In this document: in pieces, positions 27,918 to 37,170 of the stretch | Layout of the letters: each line of letters starts with the position of its first letter | Position numbering within the stretch: position 1 is the stretch's first letter | Assembly: GCF_014211975.1 (NCBI RefSeq) | Contig: NZ_CP060084.1 | Location: 2,046,001 to 2,110,000, forward strand | Reading direction: 5' to 3' | DNA length: 64,000 bases | Origin: Teredinibacter haidensis | GTDB lineage: Bacteria > Pseudomonadota > Gammaproteobacteria > Pseudomonadales > Cellvibrionaceae | Made by a program: the position numbers and the translations under genes | Notes under the pieces: generated by a model | What the model saw: the letters and a program-made list of their open reading frames with translations, nothing else | Told to the model about the DNA's origin: nothing | Database searches by the model: none

Positions 27918-28621
27918 TTTCCCTGAGGCGACTCTAGCGATTGTATTTGATCGCTCACAATGCACCCATCTTCCATCCGCACCAATCGTTTACAGTGCGC
28001 CATCACTCTCTGATCGTGAGTAGCAATAACAAAGGTAACCTTTCTGCGTTTATTCAGCTCGGAAAATAAATCCATTAATTGATCGGCAGTTTTAGAATCC
28101 AGGTTCGCCGTGGGCTCATCGGCTAATACCAGCTTAGGATTACTGGCAATCGCCCTTGCCACGGCCACTCGCTGTTGCTGCCCACCAGACAACTGCGATG
28201 GCAGTCGACTGCCCATTCCAGACAATCCCACTTCCGCAAGCGTTTCTCTCACTCGCTCTGCCCGCTGCACTTTAGCCAGCCCCTGAACCTGCATAACAAA
28301 TTCAATATTCTCACTGGCAGTTAACACAGGTATCAGATTGTAGGCCTGAAAAACAAAACCAATATTCTGCAAACGCATTTCTGCAAGCTCGACTTTCTTT
28401 AAAATATCGACCCGTTTATCGCCGACCATTATTTCTCCTCTATCGGGTGTATCCAACCCGCCCATGGCATTTAACAGTGTCGTTTTACCAGAGCCCGAAG
28501 GGCCAGACAAACAAACAAACTCACCGGATTCAATCGCAATAGAGACCTGGTCAAGCCCGGTAATAACCGCCTCACCCTGATGAAAGGTTTTACATAGATT
28601 TTTACAGGTTATTGCCGTCAT
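27914..28621 (-). CDS. ABC transporter ATP-binding protein (LolD/MacB type)
   Basis: 235-aa ATPase with Walker A GPSGSGKTTLLNAMGG, Q-loop FVFQAYNLIPVLTA, signature LSGGQQQRVAVARA and Walker B LVLADEPTANLD. The A-loop and GPSGSGKTT spacing are typical of the LolD/MacB/FtsE subfamily that drives periplasmic or membrane mechanical work rather than classic solute transport. It lies 11 bases after the second permease and overlaps the next gene by four bases. Confidence 0.93.
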   Translation of the reverse strand: MTAITCKNLCKTFHQGEAVITGLDQVSIAIESGEFVCLSGPSGSGKTTLLNAMGGLDTPDRGEIMVGDKRVDILKKVELAEMRLQNIGFVFQAYNLIPVLTASENIEFVMQVQGLAKVQRAERVRETLAEVGLSGMGSRLPSQLSGGQQQRVAVARAIASNPKLVLADEPTANLDSKTADQLMDLFSELNKRRKVTFVIATHDQRVMAHCKRLVRMEDGCIVSDQIQSLESPQGK

Positions 28622-28632
28622 AGTGGATTCCG

Positions 28633-29868
28633 TTAATTTTTATTGAGCGCAACAATCGGATCGTAACTGGCAGCACGCCATGCGGGTAAAATACTGGCGG
28701 CCACCCCCAATACAATAACCACCACATTCGCAACCACCACATCCTTAAGCTTTAACGCCGGATACAACACACTGTTCGCCCCAAACATTTCCATCCCCTG
28801 AGAAACGGCAGAGATATTAATACCCGACTGGAAAGGGACAATCGTCAGCAAGGCAAGCGCATTACCCGCAAGCAAACCGATCAACAACAGAAAGAATGCT
28901 TCACAAACAACTTGCACCAGAATAAGTGTTGGCTTCATACCTAAGGCCTGCATCAAACCAATTTCTCTCACCCTTTCAAATACCGCCATAACCAAGGTGT
29001 TCACCAAGCCAAAGGACAGCGCCAGAAAAATTATCAGCACCCAAACAATAACAAAGCCGTCCATCACTCGCATCATAGTACCCAGGTAAGAATCCACTTC
29101 GTGCCAGGGTAATAGCTCGCCGCCTGAAAGCACTAAATCCGTCTGTTTAAGCCAAGCCATTAAAGGCTGGGTGTTGCGATAGTCTTCACCATTAAATGCA
29201 ATCTCAGATACATTGCCTTCAACCGCCAGTAAAGATTGAACGGTACCCAAAGCCGCATATACATTTAACTCCTCCAGCAGCGCCACATCATTGGAGTGGT
29301 ATACCCCCACAATACGAAACCCTCGCTCGGCAATCGTGTTTTTCTCGTCCTGGCTCATAATGACGACACGCTTTCCTAAACGGGTTTCCAATCGCTCCGC
29401 AAGTTTTGCCCCGATAACAATACCTTTATCAACATCAGACTCCAGCCAACGCCCTTCTTTAACCTGACTGATATCAAAAGCCATAGCCGCTTCGGACTGC
29501 GGCTGAACCCCCAAAAGCACGATACCGCGCACTTCACGCTCGCTGGAAATAACCGCCGGAACCTTTAAGCGCGACGTCCACTGATGCACGGCGGGATTCT
29601 GTAACTGCTTAAGCTGATGATTCGTTAATTGGGGAACGGAATTGACGATATTGGGATCGTCGCGATAGAGAGGATGATGAAGCTGTGCGTGCCCGGGTAG
29701 GTGGCGAATACCACTTTCGAGCATATCGTCCACCATGCCGCGCATCATAGCGGTCATAAAAATCATCGCCCAGACACCCAGCACAATGGCGAGCAGCATA
29801 ATGAGTGTGCGCCGGTAATTACGCCAAAGGTTTCGCCACGCCAGTGTTACGATAATGCCAGTTTTCAC
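28633..29868 (-). CDS. ABC transporter permease, FtsX/MacB-like (second of pair)
   Basis: 411 aa. One N-terminal membrane helix (LIMLLAIVLGVWAMIFMTAMM), a large periplasmic MacB-PCD domain (about 45-260; SEREVRGIVLLGVQP, LETRLGKRVVIMSQDE), and three C-terminal helices (FVIVWVLIIFLALSFGLVNT onward) with the FtsX motif VREIGLMQALGMKP. The topology matches type VII (mechanotransmission) ABC systems such as LolCE and MacB. It starts eight bases after the first permease. Confidence 0.92.
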   Translation of the reverse strand: MKTGIIVTLAWRNLWRNYRRTLIMLLAIVLGVWAMIFMTAMMRGMVDDMLESGIRHLPGHAQLHHPLYRDDPNIVNSVPQLTNHQLKQLQNPAVHQWTSRLKVPAVISSEREVRGIVLLGVQPQSEAAMAFDISQVKEGRWLESDVDKGIVIGAKLAERLETRLGKRVVIMSQDEKNTIAERGFRIVGVYHSNDVALLEELNVYAALGTVQSLLAVEGNVSEIAFNGEDYRNTQPLMAWLKQTDLVLSGGELLPWHEVDSYLGTMMRVMDGFVIVWVLIIFLALSFGLVNTLVMAVFERVREIGLMQALGMKPTLILVQVVCEAFFLLLIGLLAGNALALLTIVPFQSGINISAVSQGMEMFGANSVLYPALKLKDVVVANVVVIVLGVAASILPAWRAASYDPIVALNKN

Positions 29869-29876
29869 TCAACCCC

Positions 29877-31109
29877 CTAAACCGCTCGCATAGCCGCTAC
29901 GGGCTGAAGTTTATGGATGCGCAACGCAGGATACAGTGCCGCTGCAATCGAGCCCATAAAGACGAATGAAGGCCCCAACAGCATAGAGAGGCAACTAATA
30001 GTGGGATACATCCGGCTGGGCAAATTGAAACGCCCCGCCATTTCCTCCATACCGGGGTAAGAAAAACCGGCATGGCTTAAATAAAGCGTTATACAGAACC
30101 CCAGGCACAAACCCAGAAGCAAACCCAGGCCCGCAAGAATCGTGGTTTCGCTTAACACCAGGAGGCTCAAGCGACCGGGCTTTAAGCCCAAAGCCATCAT
30201 AATGCCGAATTCGCGGGTGCGCTCCAGCACAGACATCAACTGCGTATTGAGAACACTAAACGCCACCAGTGCCACCAACACCAAATACATAAAAGCCGCG
30301 CTCGACATATCGGCTTGAATAGCTTGCTTTAAGCCCGGTTGCAATTCATCCCAGCTCAGTACCACCATGTTTTCGTTTGAAATATTCGAGCTAAGTGTTT
30401 GCCTCCATTGATCCACAATATCCAGTTCCGGAGCCGCGATAACCACACTGTGACCGGCTCCATTCATGGAAAACACCTGCTGAAATGTTCGCAGGGGTAT
30501 CTGTGCCACAGCGCGATCCAAATCCACCATGCCCGACTCAAAAACACCCACCACTTTGACAATAACCGCCGCAATGGAACCGTCATAACCACTGCCTAAA
30601 AGCGTCAGCTCTTCACCCACATCAACCTTCAGGTTGCGGGCCAATACACTGCCTATCACTATTTCATCCGCATCAACATTTTTCAGATAATGACCACGCA
30701 CAACCAAACCCGGAAGACTCGACACCTTCGGCTCGAACTGAGGCTGTACCCCAGTCACCTGAAGGCCAAAGGAACGATCCTCGCTGGAGGCCATCGCAAA
30801 ACCCATGGCGCGAGCAGAAACGGTTTTCACATGCAGTTGCGCTCGAATTTCGCCAGCCAATTGAACAACGTCCGGCACAACCATTCGCATCTTGCTCTCG
30901 TCCAGATAACCCCTGGCCTGAACCTGCATATGGCCCGTAAAGGCGCGCAGACTATTGTCGATCATCATGGTGTAACTGCCCTGCTGTAAGGCAATCATAA
31001 AAATCAGTAAAGTATTGGAAAAAATAATCGCGCCCAGAGTCAGCCAGGTTCGACGCTTGTGTCGCCAAAGGTTACGCCAGGCAAGTCTAATACTGATATT
31101 AACGGCCAT
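29877..31109 (-). CDS. ABC transporter permease, FtsX/MacB-like (first of pair)
   Basis: 410 aa with the same layout as its neighbour: an N-terminal helix (TWLTLGAIIFSNTLLIFMIAL), a periplasmic domain (VSARAMGFAMASSEDRSFGL, EIVIGSVLARNLKVDVG) and three C-terminal helices around the motif REFGIMMALGLKPGRLS. Two different permeases with one ATPase give a LolC-LolE-like heterodimer. It begins six bases after the LolA-like gene. Confidence 0.92.
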   Translation of the reverse strand: MAVNISIRLAWRNLWRHKRRTWLTLGAIIFSNTLLIFMIALQQGSYTMMIDNSLRAFTGHMQVQARGYLDESKMRMVVPDVVQLAGEIRAQLHVKTVSARAMGFAMASSEDRSFGLQVTGVQPQFEPKVSSLPGLVVRGHYLKNVDADEIVIGSVLARNLKVDVGEELTLLGSGYDGSIAAVIVKVVGVFESGMVDLDRAVAQIPLRTFQQVFSMNGAGHSVVIAAPELDIVDQWRQTLSSNISNENMVVLSWDELQPGLKQAIQADMSSAAFMYLVLVALVAFSVLNTQLMSVLERTREFGIMMALGLKPGRLSLLVLSETTILAGLGLLLGLCLGFCITLYLSHAGFSYPGMEEMAGRFNLPSRMYPTISCLSMLLGPSFVFMGSIAAALYPALRIHKLQPVAAMRAV

Positions 31110-31115
31110 ATCCGC

Positions 31116-31880
31116 TTACCGGGGATTGCGTAAACTGGAAAGAGTAAAGAGGCTCTCGGGCAAATCGACATCAAAAGCAATGGAATGGGTTTCCATTTCG
31201 GTCCACTCGTCCGGTGTTTCGGCGTCAGCCATACGCATGCGCTTGGCCACTGGTCGCCCGCCCATATCAACGACGTCCAGGGTAGAGAGGGTTTTAACAA
31301 GAATATTATCCTGATCCCAGAACTGCTGCTCCATTACAACAGCGTCATCGCGAATAGCATAGATTTCGCGCCCCCAAACCACAGCGGCATCTTCATGGGG
31401 AATCGCTTCAATGATATAAAACTGCCTGCCCTCCTCTTCCTTCACTTCGAGCAGCTTGTGTGAGTATTGATCGAGCACATCGGTAGACTTGCTGATGTCT
31501 TTATTAGTGAAATCACTACCCATCCAGCTCTGCCCCATCATGGAGGAAGGAATTTTTATCACGCGATTGATTTTGGGAGTAAAGGTCCAGAGAGCATTAT
31601 CGATCAGCAAGGTGCCATTACCCGCATCCTTCTTGGGCTCAAGGACTCTCACCAGCGACTTTTTATCGCCCTTTGTCCATGCCTTCATCGACATCGTTCG
31701 CTGCCAGTCGCTGCGCTTGATGGTCATACTCAGCTCGGACACCGACGAAGAACCTCGCCACAGCTCCATTGCCTGGCGAAGGAGAGCCTTGGCATCCACG
31801 TCCTGTAGTTCTGAAGCCACCCCCGGTAGCACAAGCCCCACCGATAAGGTAATAACAACCAAAACCCGTATGCAATTCAT
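31116..31880 (-). CDS. Outer-membrane lipoprotein-sorting protein (LolA-like), first gene of the operon
   Basis: 254 aa with a signal peptide (MNCIRVLVVITLSVGLVLPGVAS) and a LolA/LppX-like open beta-barrel of the COG2834 type (SELSMTIKRSDWQRTMSMKAW, FTPKINRVIKIPSSMMG, YIIEAIPHEDAAVVWGR). Such proteins shuttle lipid-bearing cargo through the periplasm. ATG 31880 has AAGGGA seven bases upstream; an ATG-like start eight codons earlier gives no signal peptide. It opens the five-gene operon of two permeases, ATPase and barrel. Confidence 0.88.
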   Translation of the reverse strand: MNCIRVLVVITLSVGLVLPGVASELQDVDAKALLRQAMELWRGSSSVSELSMTIKRSDWQRTMSMKAWTKGDKKSLVRVLEPKKDAGNGTLLIDNALWTFTPKINRVIKIPSSMMGQSWMGSDFTNKDISKSTDVLDQYSHKLLEVKEEEGRQFYIIEAIPHEDAAVVWGREIYAIRDDAVVMEQQFWDQDNILVKTLSTLDVVDMGGRPVAKRMRMADAETPDEWTEMETHSIAFDVDLPESLFTLSSLRNPR

Positions 31881-31980
31881 CGCAATGTCCCTTGTGTGCG
31901 GCAAGACAATATTCTAACACCTACTTGATCTTGAATCCTTGCCAAGCGTTCTAGCAATCGACTACCATTGCGCGCACAAC

Positions 31981-31994
31981 TGAAACCGGTTACA
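31981..31994 (+). promoter_or_regulatory. LacI-family operator-like palindrome upstream of the mannanase gene
   Basis: TGAAACCGGTTACA is a near-perfect inverted repeat around the central CG, the form bound by LacI/GalR regulators of sugar genes. It lies about 140 bases before the mannanase start. The regulator is not in the window; binding is an inference. Confidence 0.5.
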
Positions 31995-32134
31995 TTTAGA
32001 TTTTTTCATTCTTGAGCTCGTCCGTTTATTACACTCTAAAAGTCAGACCTAAAAACCACCTGATCTTTTGCGTTAATTTTTCACATCAGGCTCAGTAAAT
32101 TTTAGTAAGAAAGCACTACATTCATGAGGCATCT

Positions 32135-33625
32135 ATGAAACATTATCTTTACGCTGTCGTTACAGCTTCCATACTGCTGGTTTCAGCATGTGGTGGTGGT
32201 GGCGGCTCGTCCCAATCATCCAGCAGCAGCTCCAGCGAATCATCCAGCAGCAGCTCTAGTGAATCATCCAGCAGCAGCTCTAGTGAATCATCCAGCAGCA
32301 GCTCTAGTGAATCATCCAGCAGCAGCTCTAGTGAATCATCCAGCAGCAGCTCTAGCGAATCATCCAGCAGCTCAGTGGCAAATATCCCTAACGCAGCATC
32401 GAACAATAAGCCCTACTGTCGCGACAGCTCAGCTGTACCCGAGAATGGCTGGGGCTGGGAAACAGGCGCCACATGCATCGGCTACCTATCCGCTGCAGAT
32501 CCGGGTGTCGGAAATTACGATTACTGCCTGATTGGTGCAGAAAGCATACCCTTCTGCTCAACAGAAACGGGCGATTGGGGTTACGAAGATGCCGAAGTCT
32601 GCCTATCTCAAAGCCTATGTCCAGGCTTTAATAGCGGTCAACAAACCGCTCTATCCGAAACCTTGGTTAACCCAAACGCAGATGCCACAGCAAAAAAAGT
32701 CTACACCTACTTAAAGTCCGTTTGGGGTAGCAAAATGCTGTCCGGCCAACAGGATTTAACCTGGAATGACAGTGTTGATATGTACCAACGAGTTATCAAC
32801 GACACCAATAAAGCCCCAGCAATAATGGGTTACGACTTTATGAACTACGCTTATTCCGGTGGCTCTGGTCAACAACAAACAGAAGAGGCCATTGTGCACT
32901 GGGACCGAGGCGGCTTAGTCACTTTCGCCTGGCACTGGAGAGTGGGAAGCGAGGTTGAGTTTTATTCAGAGAAAACTGATTTTGAAATCCCCATTCTAAA
33001 CGGCGAACTCAACACCAGCAGCGCAGATTTCACCGCGCTCGTTGACGATATCGACGACATTGCCGCTGAACTACAAACACTAGAAGATGCTGGCGTAACC
33101 GTACTCTGGCGCCCTCTTCACGAAGCCGCTGGCGGCTGGTTCTGGTGGGGACGTACCCGCACCGACGGAGTGCCTGCCGGCTATGCACAAGCCCTGTTAT
33201 GGCAATATATGTATGACCGCATGACAAATCACCACGGTTTAAACAACCTAATTTGGGTATGGAATGGGCAAAGCCTTTCTTGGTATCCGGGTAACGACTA
33301 TGTCGATATCGTGAGCCACGACATCTACGCTGAGGCTAAAAATTATGGTTCTCAAATTGGTACCTACAATATCGCCAAGGCTTACCCAACGGAATCCAAA
33401 TTAGTTGCCCTGAGTGAAAACAGCAATATTCCAGACCCGGATGCTATGGAAGCAGATGGTGCCTGGTGGTTGTATTTTGTCGTTTGGAATGACAGCACCT
33501 CAACTGAGGGCGTGACCGACAGCAACAACTTCTGGACAGGTGAGTACTTCAACACAAACGCCCACAAAAACCATGTCTACAACCATTCCAATGTTATAAC
33601 ACTGGATGAACTGCCAAGCTTTTAA
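32135..33625 (+). CDS. GH26 beta-mannanase lipoprotein with poly-serine linker and CBM10-like modules
   Basis: 496 aa. Lipoprotein signal peptide with lipobox LVSAC (Cys19) and a Gly-rich start, a poly-Ser/Glu linker (about 25-85), two Cys/Trp-rich segments resembling CBM10 (NGWGWETGATCIG and GDWGYEDAEVCLSQSLC, about 95-170), then a GH26 barrel. The acid/base Glu is in WRPLHEAAGGWFWW (about residue 330) and the nucleophile Glu in ALSENSNIPD (about 428). It hydrolyses beta-1,4-mannan, probably at the outer membrane. Followed by a strong terminator; transcribed alone. GAGG precedes the ATG. Confidence 0.92.
   Translation: MKHYLYAVVTASILLVSACGGGGGSSQSSSSSSSESSSSSSSESSSSSSSESSSSSSSESSSSSSSESSSSSSSESSSSSVANIPNAASNNKPYCRDSSAVPENGWGWETGATCIGYLSAADPGVGNYDYCLIGAESIPFCSTETGDWGYEDAEVCLSQSLCPGFNSGQQTALSETLVNPNADATAKKVYTYLKSVWGSKMLSGQQDLTWNDSVDMYQRVINDTNKAPAIMGYDFMNYAYSGGSGQQQTEEAIVHWDRGGLVTFAWHWRVGSEVEFYSEKTDFEIPILNGELNTSSADFTALVDDIDDIAAELQTLEDAGVTVLWRPLHEAAGGWFWWGRTRTDGVPAGYAQALLWQYMYDRMTNHHGLNNLIWVWNGQSLSWYPGNDYVDIVSHDIYAEAKNYGSQIGTYNIAKAYPTESKLVALSENSNIPDPDAMEADGAWWLYFVVWNDSTSTEGVTDSNNFWTGEYFNTNAHKNHVYNHSNVITLDELPSF
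32214..32371 (+). repeat. 24-base tandem repeat encoding the poly-serine linker
   Basis: About six and a half copies of a 24-base unit (AATCATCCAGCAGCAGCTCT plus AGTG or variants) encode repeats of SSSSSSSE. The unit is nearly identical between copies, which points to recent expansion by slippage. Confidence 0.9.
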
Positions 33626-33652
33626 GGTTATGCCTAAAAGCTGAATCAGATT

Positions 33653-33682
33653 AAAAGCCCGGCCCAACAGCCGGGCTTTTTT
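33653..33682 (+). terminator. Rho-independent terminator after the mannanase gene
   Basis: Stem AAAAGCCCGGC / GCCGGGCTTTT with a six-base loop followed by further T residues, 28 bases after the stop codon. Confidence 0.92.
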
Positions 33683-33743
33683 AGTATTGGCTACTAGTAC
33701 AAACGCCCTATGCAAGCGCCCACAAATAAAATCAGGCGCATAG

Positions 33744-33774
33744 AAAAGCCGGTTGGAAGACCCAACCGGCTTTT
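33744..33774 (-). terminator. Rho-independent terminator after the PEP-CTERM gene (bidirectional form)
   Basis: Perfect 13-base stem AAAAGCCGGTTGG / CCAACCGGCTTTT with a five-base loop, about 40 bases downstream of the minus-strand gene at 33817. It would also stop leftover transcription from the mannanase side. Confidence 0.88.
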
Positions 33775-33816
33775 CAAAATCATCAATAATATTGAGCAGG
33801 AATTAATTTACCGTAA

Positions 33817-34503
33817 TTAACGGATGGTTACTCTTCGTCTCAGTGCGCCAACGGCAGCCAAAGCGAAAACGAACAGAACAGCAGTACCTGGCTCGTCAAC
33901 CCCCACAGGAGGAGTATCACCACCAGTACGAATCAGGGCAACACCCATACCTTCAACGTCGATTCTCACGCTATCTAGCATTGATTCAGTGAAACCTAAA
34001 ACCATTCTAGAAGGAAAGATCACCGGCCCTTCAGCACCCAACATGGCGAAGCTAGTAATGGCCCCGGCAAGTAAACCAACCTCTCCGTATTGAGCGATCG
34101 TAGCCTCGTACATTGTACCGTCAACACCAATATCTTCTCTTCGATCCGTTACACCAAACAACGCGACAAGCTCATCAACAAGGCCACCATTAGCACCGCC
34201 TTCATATTGCTTATACTGCGCGGTAGAGCCATCCCATGTTGCGCCAGATAAACCCACGCTGGTGTATAGCTCAGACATATCTAAAGCCGTTGCCAAGCTC
34301 CAACCAGAAGCTTCGTATTCAGCAAGTGCTTCGCTTATGGATTTCCCGGTCGTCAAGCTCCACTGCAACCACTCATCGCCTGTGCGAGAGTCTGTAATTA
34401 CGCCAGAGCTTTCATCCAAAGACAATTGTGGTAGTGCTACCGCTGTATCGATTAAAAACAAGCACAGAACAGAAGTTCCGAATAACTTCCCAAAGAATTT
34501 CAT
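33817..34503 (-). CDS. PEP-CTERM-anchored secreted protein of unknown function
   Basis: 228 aa with a signal peptide (MKFFGKLFGTSVLCLFLIDTAVA) and the C-terminal tail VDEPGTAVLFVFALAAVGAL followed by RRRVTIR, a PEP-CTERM sorting signal. The body contains DSRTGDEWLQW and SGWSLATALDMSELY, a pattern seen in exosortase-sorted proteins of unknown role. ATG 34503 has GAGGAA eight bases upstream; the frame stays open to 34608 without a plausible signal peptide. Monocistronic and divergent from the CE15 gene. Confidence 0.82.
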   Translation of the reverse strand: MKFFGKLFGTSVLCLFLIDTAVALPQLSLDESSGVITDSRTGDEWLQWSLTTGKSISEALAEYEASGWSLATALDMSELYTSVGLSGATWDGSTAQYKQYEGGANGGLVDELVALFGVTDRREDIGVDGTMYEATIAQYGEVGLLAGAITSFAMLGAEGPVIFPSRMVLGFTESMLDSVRIDVEGMGVALIRTGGDTPPVGVDEPGTAVLFVFALAAVGALRRRVTIR

Positions 34504-35259
34504 TAGAGTTTCCTCACCCCAAACATCCAGAATTGAACGCTCTTTAAAAATAAAGAACATGTTTATTATCGTTAAACCGCCTAAACCTGCAGTCTGCCCA
34601 TAAATCATGCAAACCGCTCCAATCTGGCCGTGAGATACAAGTTTTATGCCTTAATTATTATTGTGATTAGAATCAGAACCTTAGCTAAGATCTAAAACGT
34701 ACCTCCCCTACCATCTACTCTCTCGATGTAAAGAATTTCGGCGACAGGTGGAACTCACAATCGCTGCCTTTTTACTCACCCTCAAAGCACATAAAGGGTG
34801 CACAGGTCTATTTTACTGAAAGGTACTAGACCAGAACATATCTCCAGCCATGGCGATACTGAAGCTCAGGTAAAAGCCCACGAGAGACAACCTCTAAACG
34901 ACTCATTCCCTCCAAACAGCTCAAACTGGCTTGAACTATTTTTTACAGATAAAAAAACGCTGACCCTAGTGTAGAAAATATAACCGCTACCGTTGGCGTA
35001 GCGGCCGTAAAACGGAAATGCCAAAGGTTGCATTTAGGCCCCACCACTCAAAAAGGGGGAAAGGGGATGCTCTAGTTTCAGTTGACCCGACAAGAAATAC
35101 TTGTATACAATCATGCGGAAGCGCGCGCCACACATCCCATGAACAAGCTAAAAGAAAAGATTACCTCAATACTGCGAGGTCATGGCACGGGGCGATGCGT
35201 TATAAAAACAAGACATAGCGAGTTTAAACATACTTCAATTATTTAGTTTTGGAGCACCA
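34504..35259. other. Intergenic region between divergent secreted-protein genes
   Basis: 756 bases without a supported gene. It must hold both promoters. A small reading frame at 35018 reads as chance sequence. Confidence 0.4.
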
Positions 35260-37041
35260 ATGAATACTATAAAAAAAATTACATTACTCTCTTCTGCACT
35301 AGTGCTGGCCGCCTGTGGCGGAAGTTCGTCCGACAAGTCCCCCATACCCGTTCCCGGCGGCTACACCCCCACAGAGCCTGTGTTCGTGTACGCGGTGAAC
35401 GTCGGTGGACCAGAGATCAGCTTTAACGGCTACACCTACAGCGCCGATCAGTTCTCTACCGATGGTGCCACCCGCGATATCACCGATGATATCGAAGGGA
35501 CCGAAGAAGACATCCTCTATCAATCTGAACGCTACGGAGACTATAGCTACGAAATCCCAGTTACTAACGGTAGCTACGATGTCTTAATGCACTTCGCAGA
35601 AACCTATTGGGATGAAGCGGGCAAGCGCCTCTTCCACGTATCAGTCGAAGGTGAGCGTATTTTCACTGATCTGGACCTAGCTGATAGTGCAGGTCAACTG
35701 ACAGCTTTCCAGCATACGGTACAAGACGTAGTCGTCACCGATGGCAGCCTGACAGTGACAATTGAAACCATCGAAGATAACGGCTCCATAGCTGGAATCG
35801 CATTATTCTCAATAAGCGGTGAATTCGTTGAGCCAGAGCCCGTCGAGCCCCAACTCCCAGAGCCCCCTGCGATTGGTGTTGCTTCTGACGAAAACAAAGG
35901 CGCCGACTGTGCGGTTCAGGCCTTAGCCTTAGACACCGACCTGATTCACGACGCTAACCTGCCAGATCCGTTTACCAAACTAGACGGAAGCCGAATGACG
36001 ACAACCGCAGAATGGCGCTGTCGCCGGCAGGAAATTCTCCGCCAGGCAGAAAGATATGTATACGGAACCAAACCCCCCAAACCAGAACAGGTTACGGGTA
36101 CGGTATCCGGAGACAGCATCACCATTGACGTTCAAGACGGCGACAAGAGCACCAGCTTCAGTGTTACGGTAGATCTACCCACCACCGGCACCGCTCCCTA
36201 CCCCGTTCTGTTCAGCCTTGGATCTGGCTTTTTCGGCTTTGCACACAACGACCTAGTTAAAAACGAAGGCGTAGCTATCGTTACCGTTAACCCCTACGAC
36301 ATCGGCGATGAGTCCGGTTCACGGGGAAGCAAAAAAGGCGCTTTTTACGATATATACGGAGCCAAGAGTACTACCGGGCTGTTAGTTGCCTGGTCCTGGG
36401 GCGTTAGCCGAATCATCGACGTTATCGAACAGTCGGATGGCAGCATTCTTCAAGCCGACGCAACCGCCGTTGTAGGATGTTCTCGCTTCGGTAAGGGTGC
36501 ATTTACCATCGGTGCATTTGACCAGCGAATCGCTCTCACCATTCCCTTCGAATCAGGTAGTGGCGGCGTTCCCATTTGGCGAGGAATTCCCGGCGAAGGC
36601 GCACAGAGCCCAGGTAGCGCGTACGGCGAAACTTACTGGCTAGGTGACGACTTCCAACCCTTCGCCACAAACACCAATGTGGAGAAACTTCCAATCGATA
36701 CTCACGAGATTGTCTCAATGATTGCGCCACGTGGCCTGCTCATCCTAGACAACCCACACATTGCCAACCTCGGCCCGCAGTCTGCGCACGTCGCCGCACT
36801 GGGCGGTGCAGAAGTATATAAGGCACTGGGAGCGGAAGAGAACATTTCCTACCACTCAAATGTAGCCGACGGTGGACACTGTTCTGCGAGACCCGAACAC
36901 CAGCAACCCGTGATCGATAACCTTCGCAAATTCTTGCTGAAAACCGCCAACGAGCCAGGAGCGATAACACCGCATAGCAATACCACCGGAGATCTCGACA
37001 CCTGGAAAGCCTGGTCAACGCCAACCCTGTCTAACGAGTAA
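35260..37041 (+). CDS. Lipoprotein with malectin-like (CBM57) domain and CE15 glucuronoyl esterase domain
   Basis: 593 aa. Lipoprotein signal peptide with lipobox LAAC (Cys20), a malectin-like domain (about 45-190; YAVNVGGPEISFNGYTYSAD, VLMHFAETYWDEAG), a proline-rich linker, and a CE15 domain with nucleophile Ser in VGCSRFGKGAF (about 408), Glu in PFESGSGG (about 431) and His in DGGHCSARPEH (about 536). CE15 enzymes cleave the ester between lignin alcohols and glucuronoyl groups of xylan. A module that binds sugar at the N-terminus fits attachment to glucuronoxylan. Monocistronic. Confidence 0.9.
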   Translation: MNTIKKITLLSSALVLAACGGSSSDKSPIPVPGGYTPTEPVFVYAVNVGGPEISFNGYTYSADQFSTDGATRDITDDIEGTEEDILYQSERYGDYSYEIPVTNGSYDVLMHFAETYWDEAGKRLFHVSVEGERIFTDLDLADSAGQLTAFQHTVQDVVVTDGSLTVTIETIEDNGSIAGIALFSISGEFVEPEPVEPQLPEPPAIGVASDENKGADCAVQALALDTDLIHDANLPDPFTKLDGSRMTTTAEWRCRRQEILRQAERYVYGTKPPKPEQVTGTVSGDSITIDVQDGDKSTSFSVTVDLPTTGTAPYPVLFSLGSGFFGFAHNDLVKNEGVAIVTVNPYDIGDESGSRGSKKGAFYDIYGAKSTTGLLVAWSWGVSRIIDVIEQSDGSILQADATAVVGCSRFGKGAFTIGAFDQRIALTIPFESGSGGVPIWRGIPGEGAQSPGSAYGETYWLGDDFQPFATNTNVEKLPIDTHEIVSMIAPRGLLILDNPHIANLGPQSAHVAALGGAEVYKALGAEENISYHSNVADGGHCSARPEHQQPVIDNLRKFLLKTANEPGAITPHSNTTGDLDTWKAWSTPTLSNE

Positions 37042-37082
37042 GAGACAGAGCACTGTTCACAAACGCTGATTGAACAGTCGAA

Positions 37083-37119
37083 AAAAAACCGGTATTCCTC
37101 GTTGAATACCGGTTTTTTT
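37083..37119 (+). terminator. Rho-independent terminator after the CE15 gene
   Basis: Stem AAAAAACCGGTATTC / GAATACCGGTTTTTT with loop CTCGTT, about 40 bases after the stop codon; could act in both directions. Confidence 0.92.
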
Positions 37120-37170
37120 ATGCCCCGAAAAACTTATCTCAAGGCGCACTCCCAAGCCACTCAGCAAGTA

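Noticed and set aside
32214..32371. Regular 24-base repeats considered as a CRISPR array
   Set aside because: Repeats are directly adjacent without unique spacers and are in frame with the mannanase gene.
32149..32406. Acidic leucine-rich repeat frame (LLLDDSLEL units) opposite the mannanase linker
   Set aside because: Pure antisense of the poly-serine repeat.
35018..35218. 66-codon plus-strand frame upstream of the CE15 gene
   Set aside because: Composition does not look like a protein and no start signal is seen.
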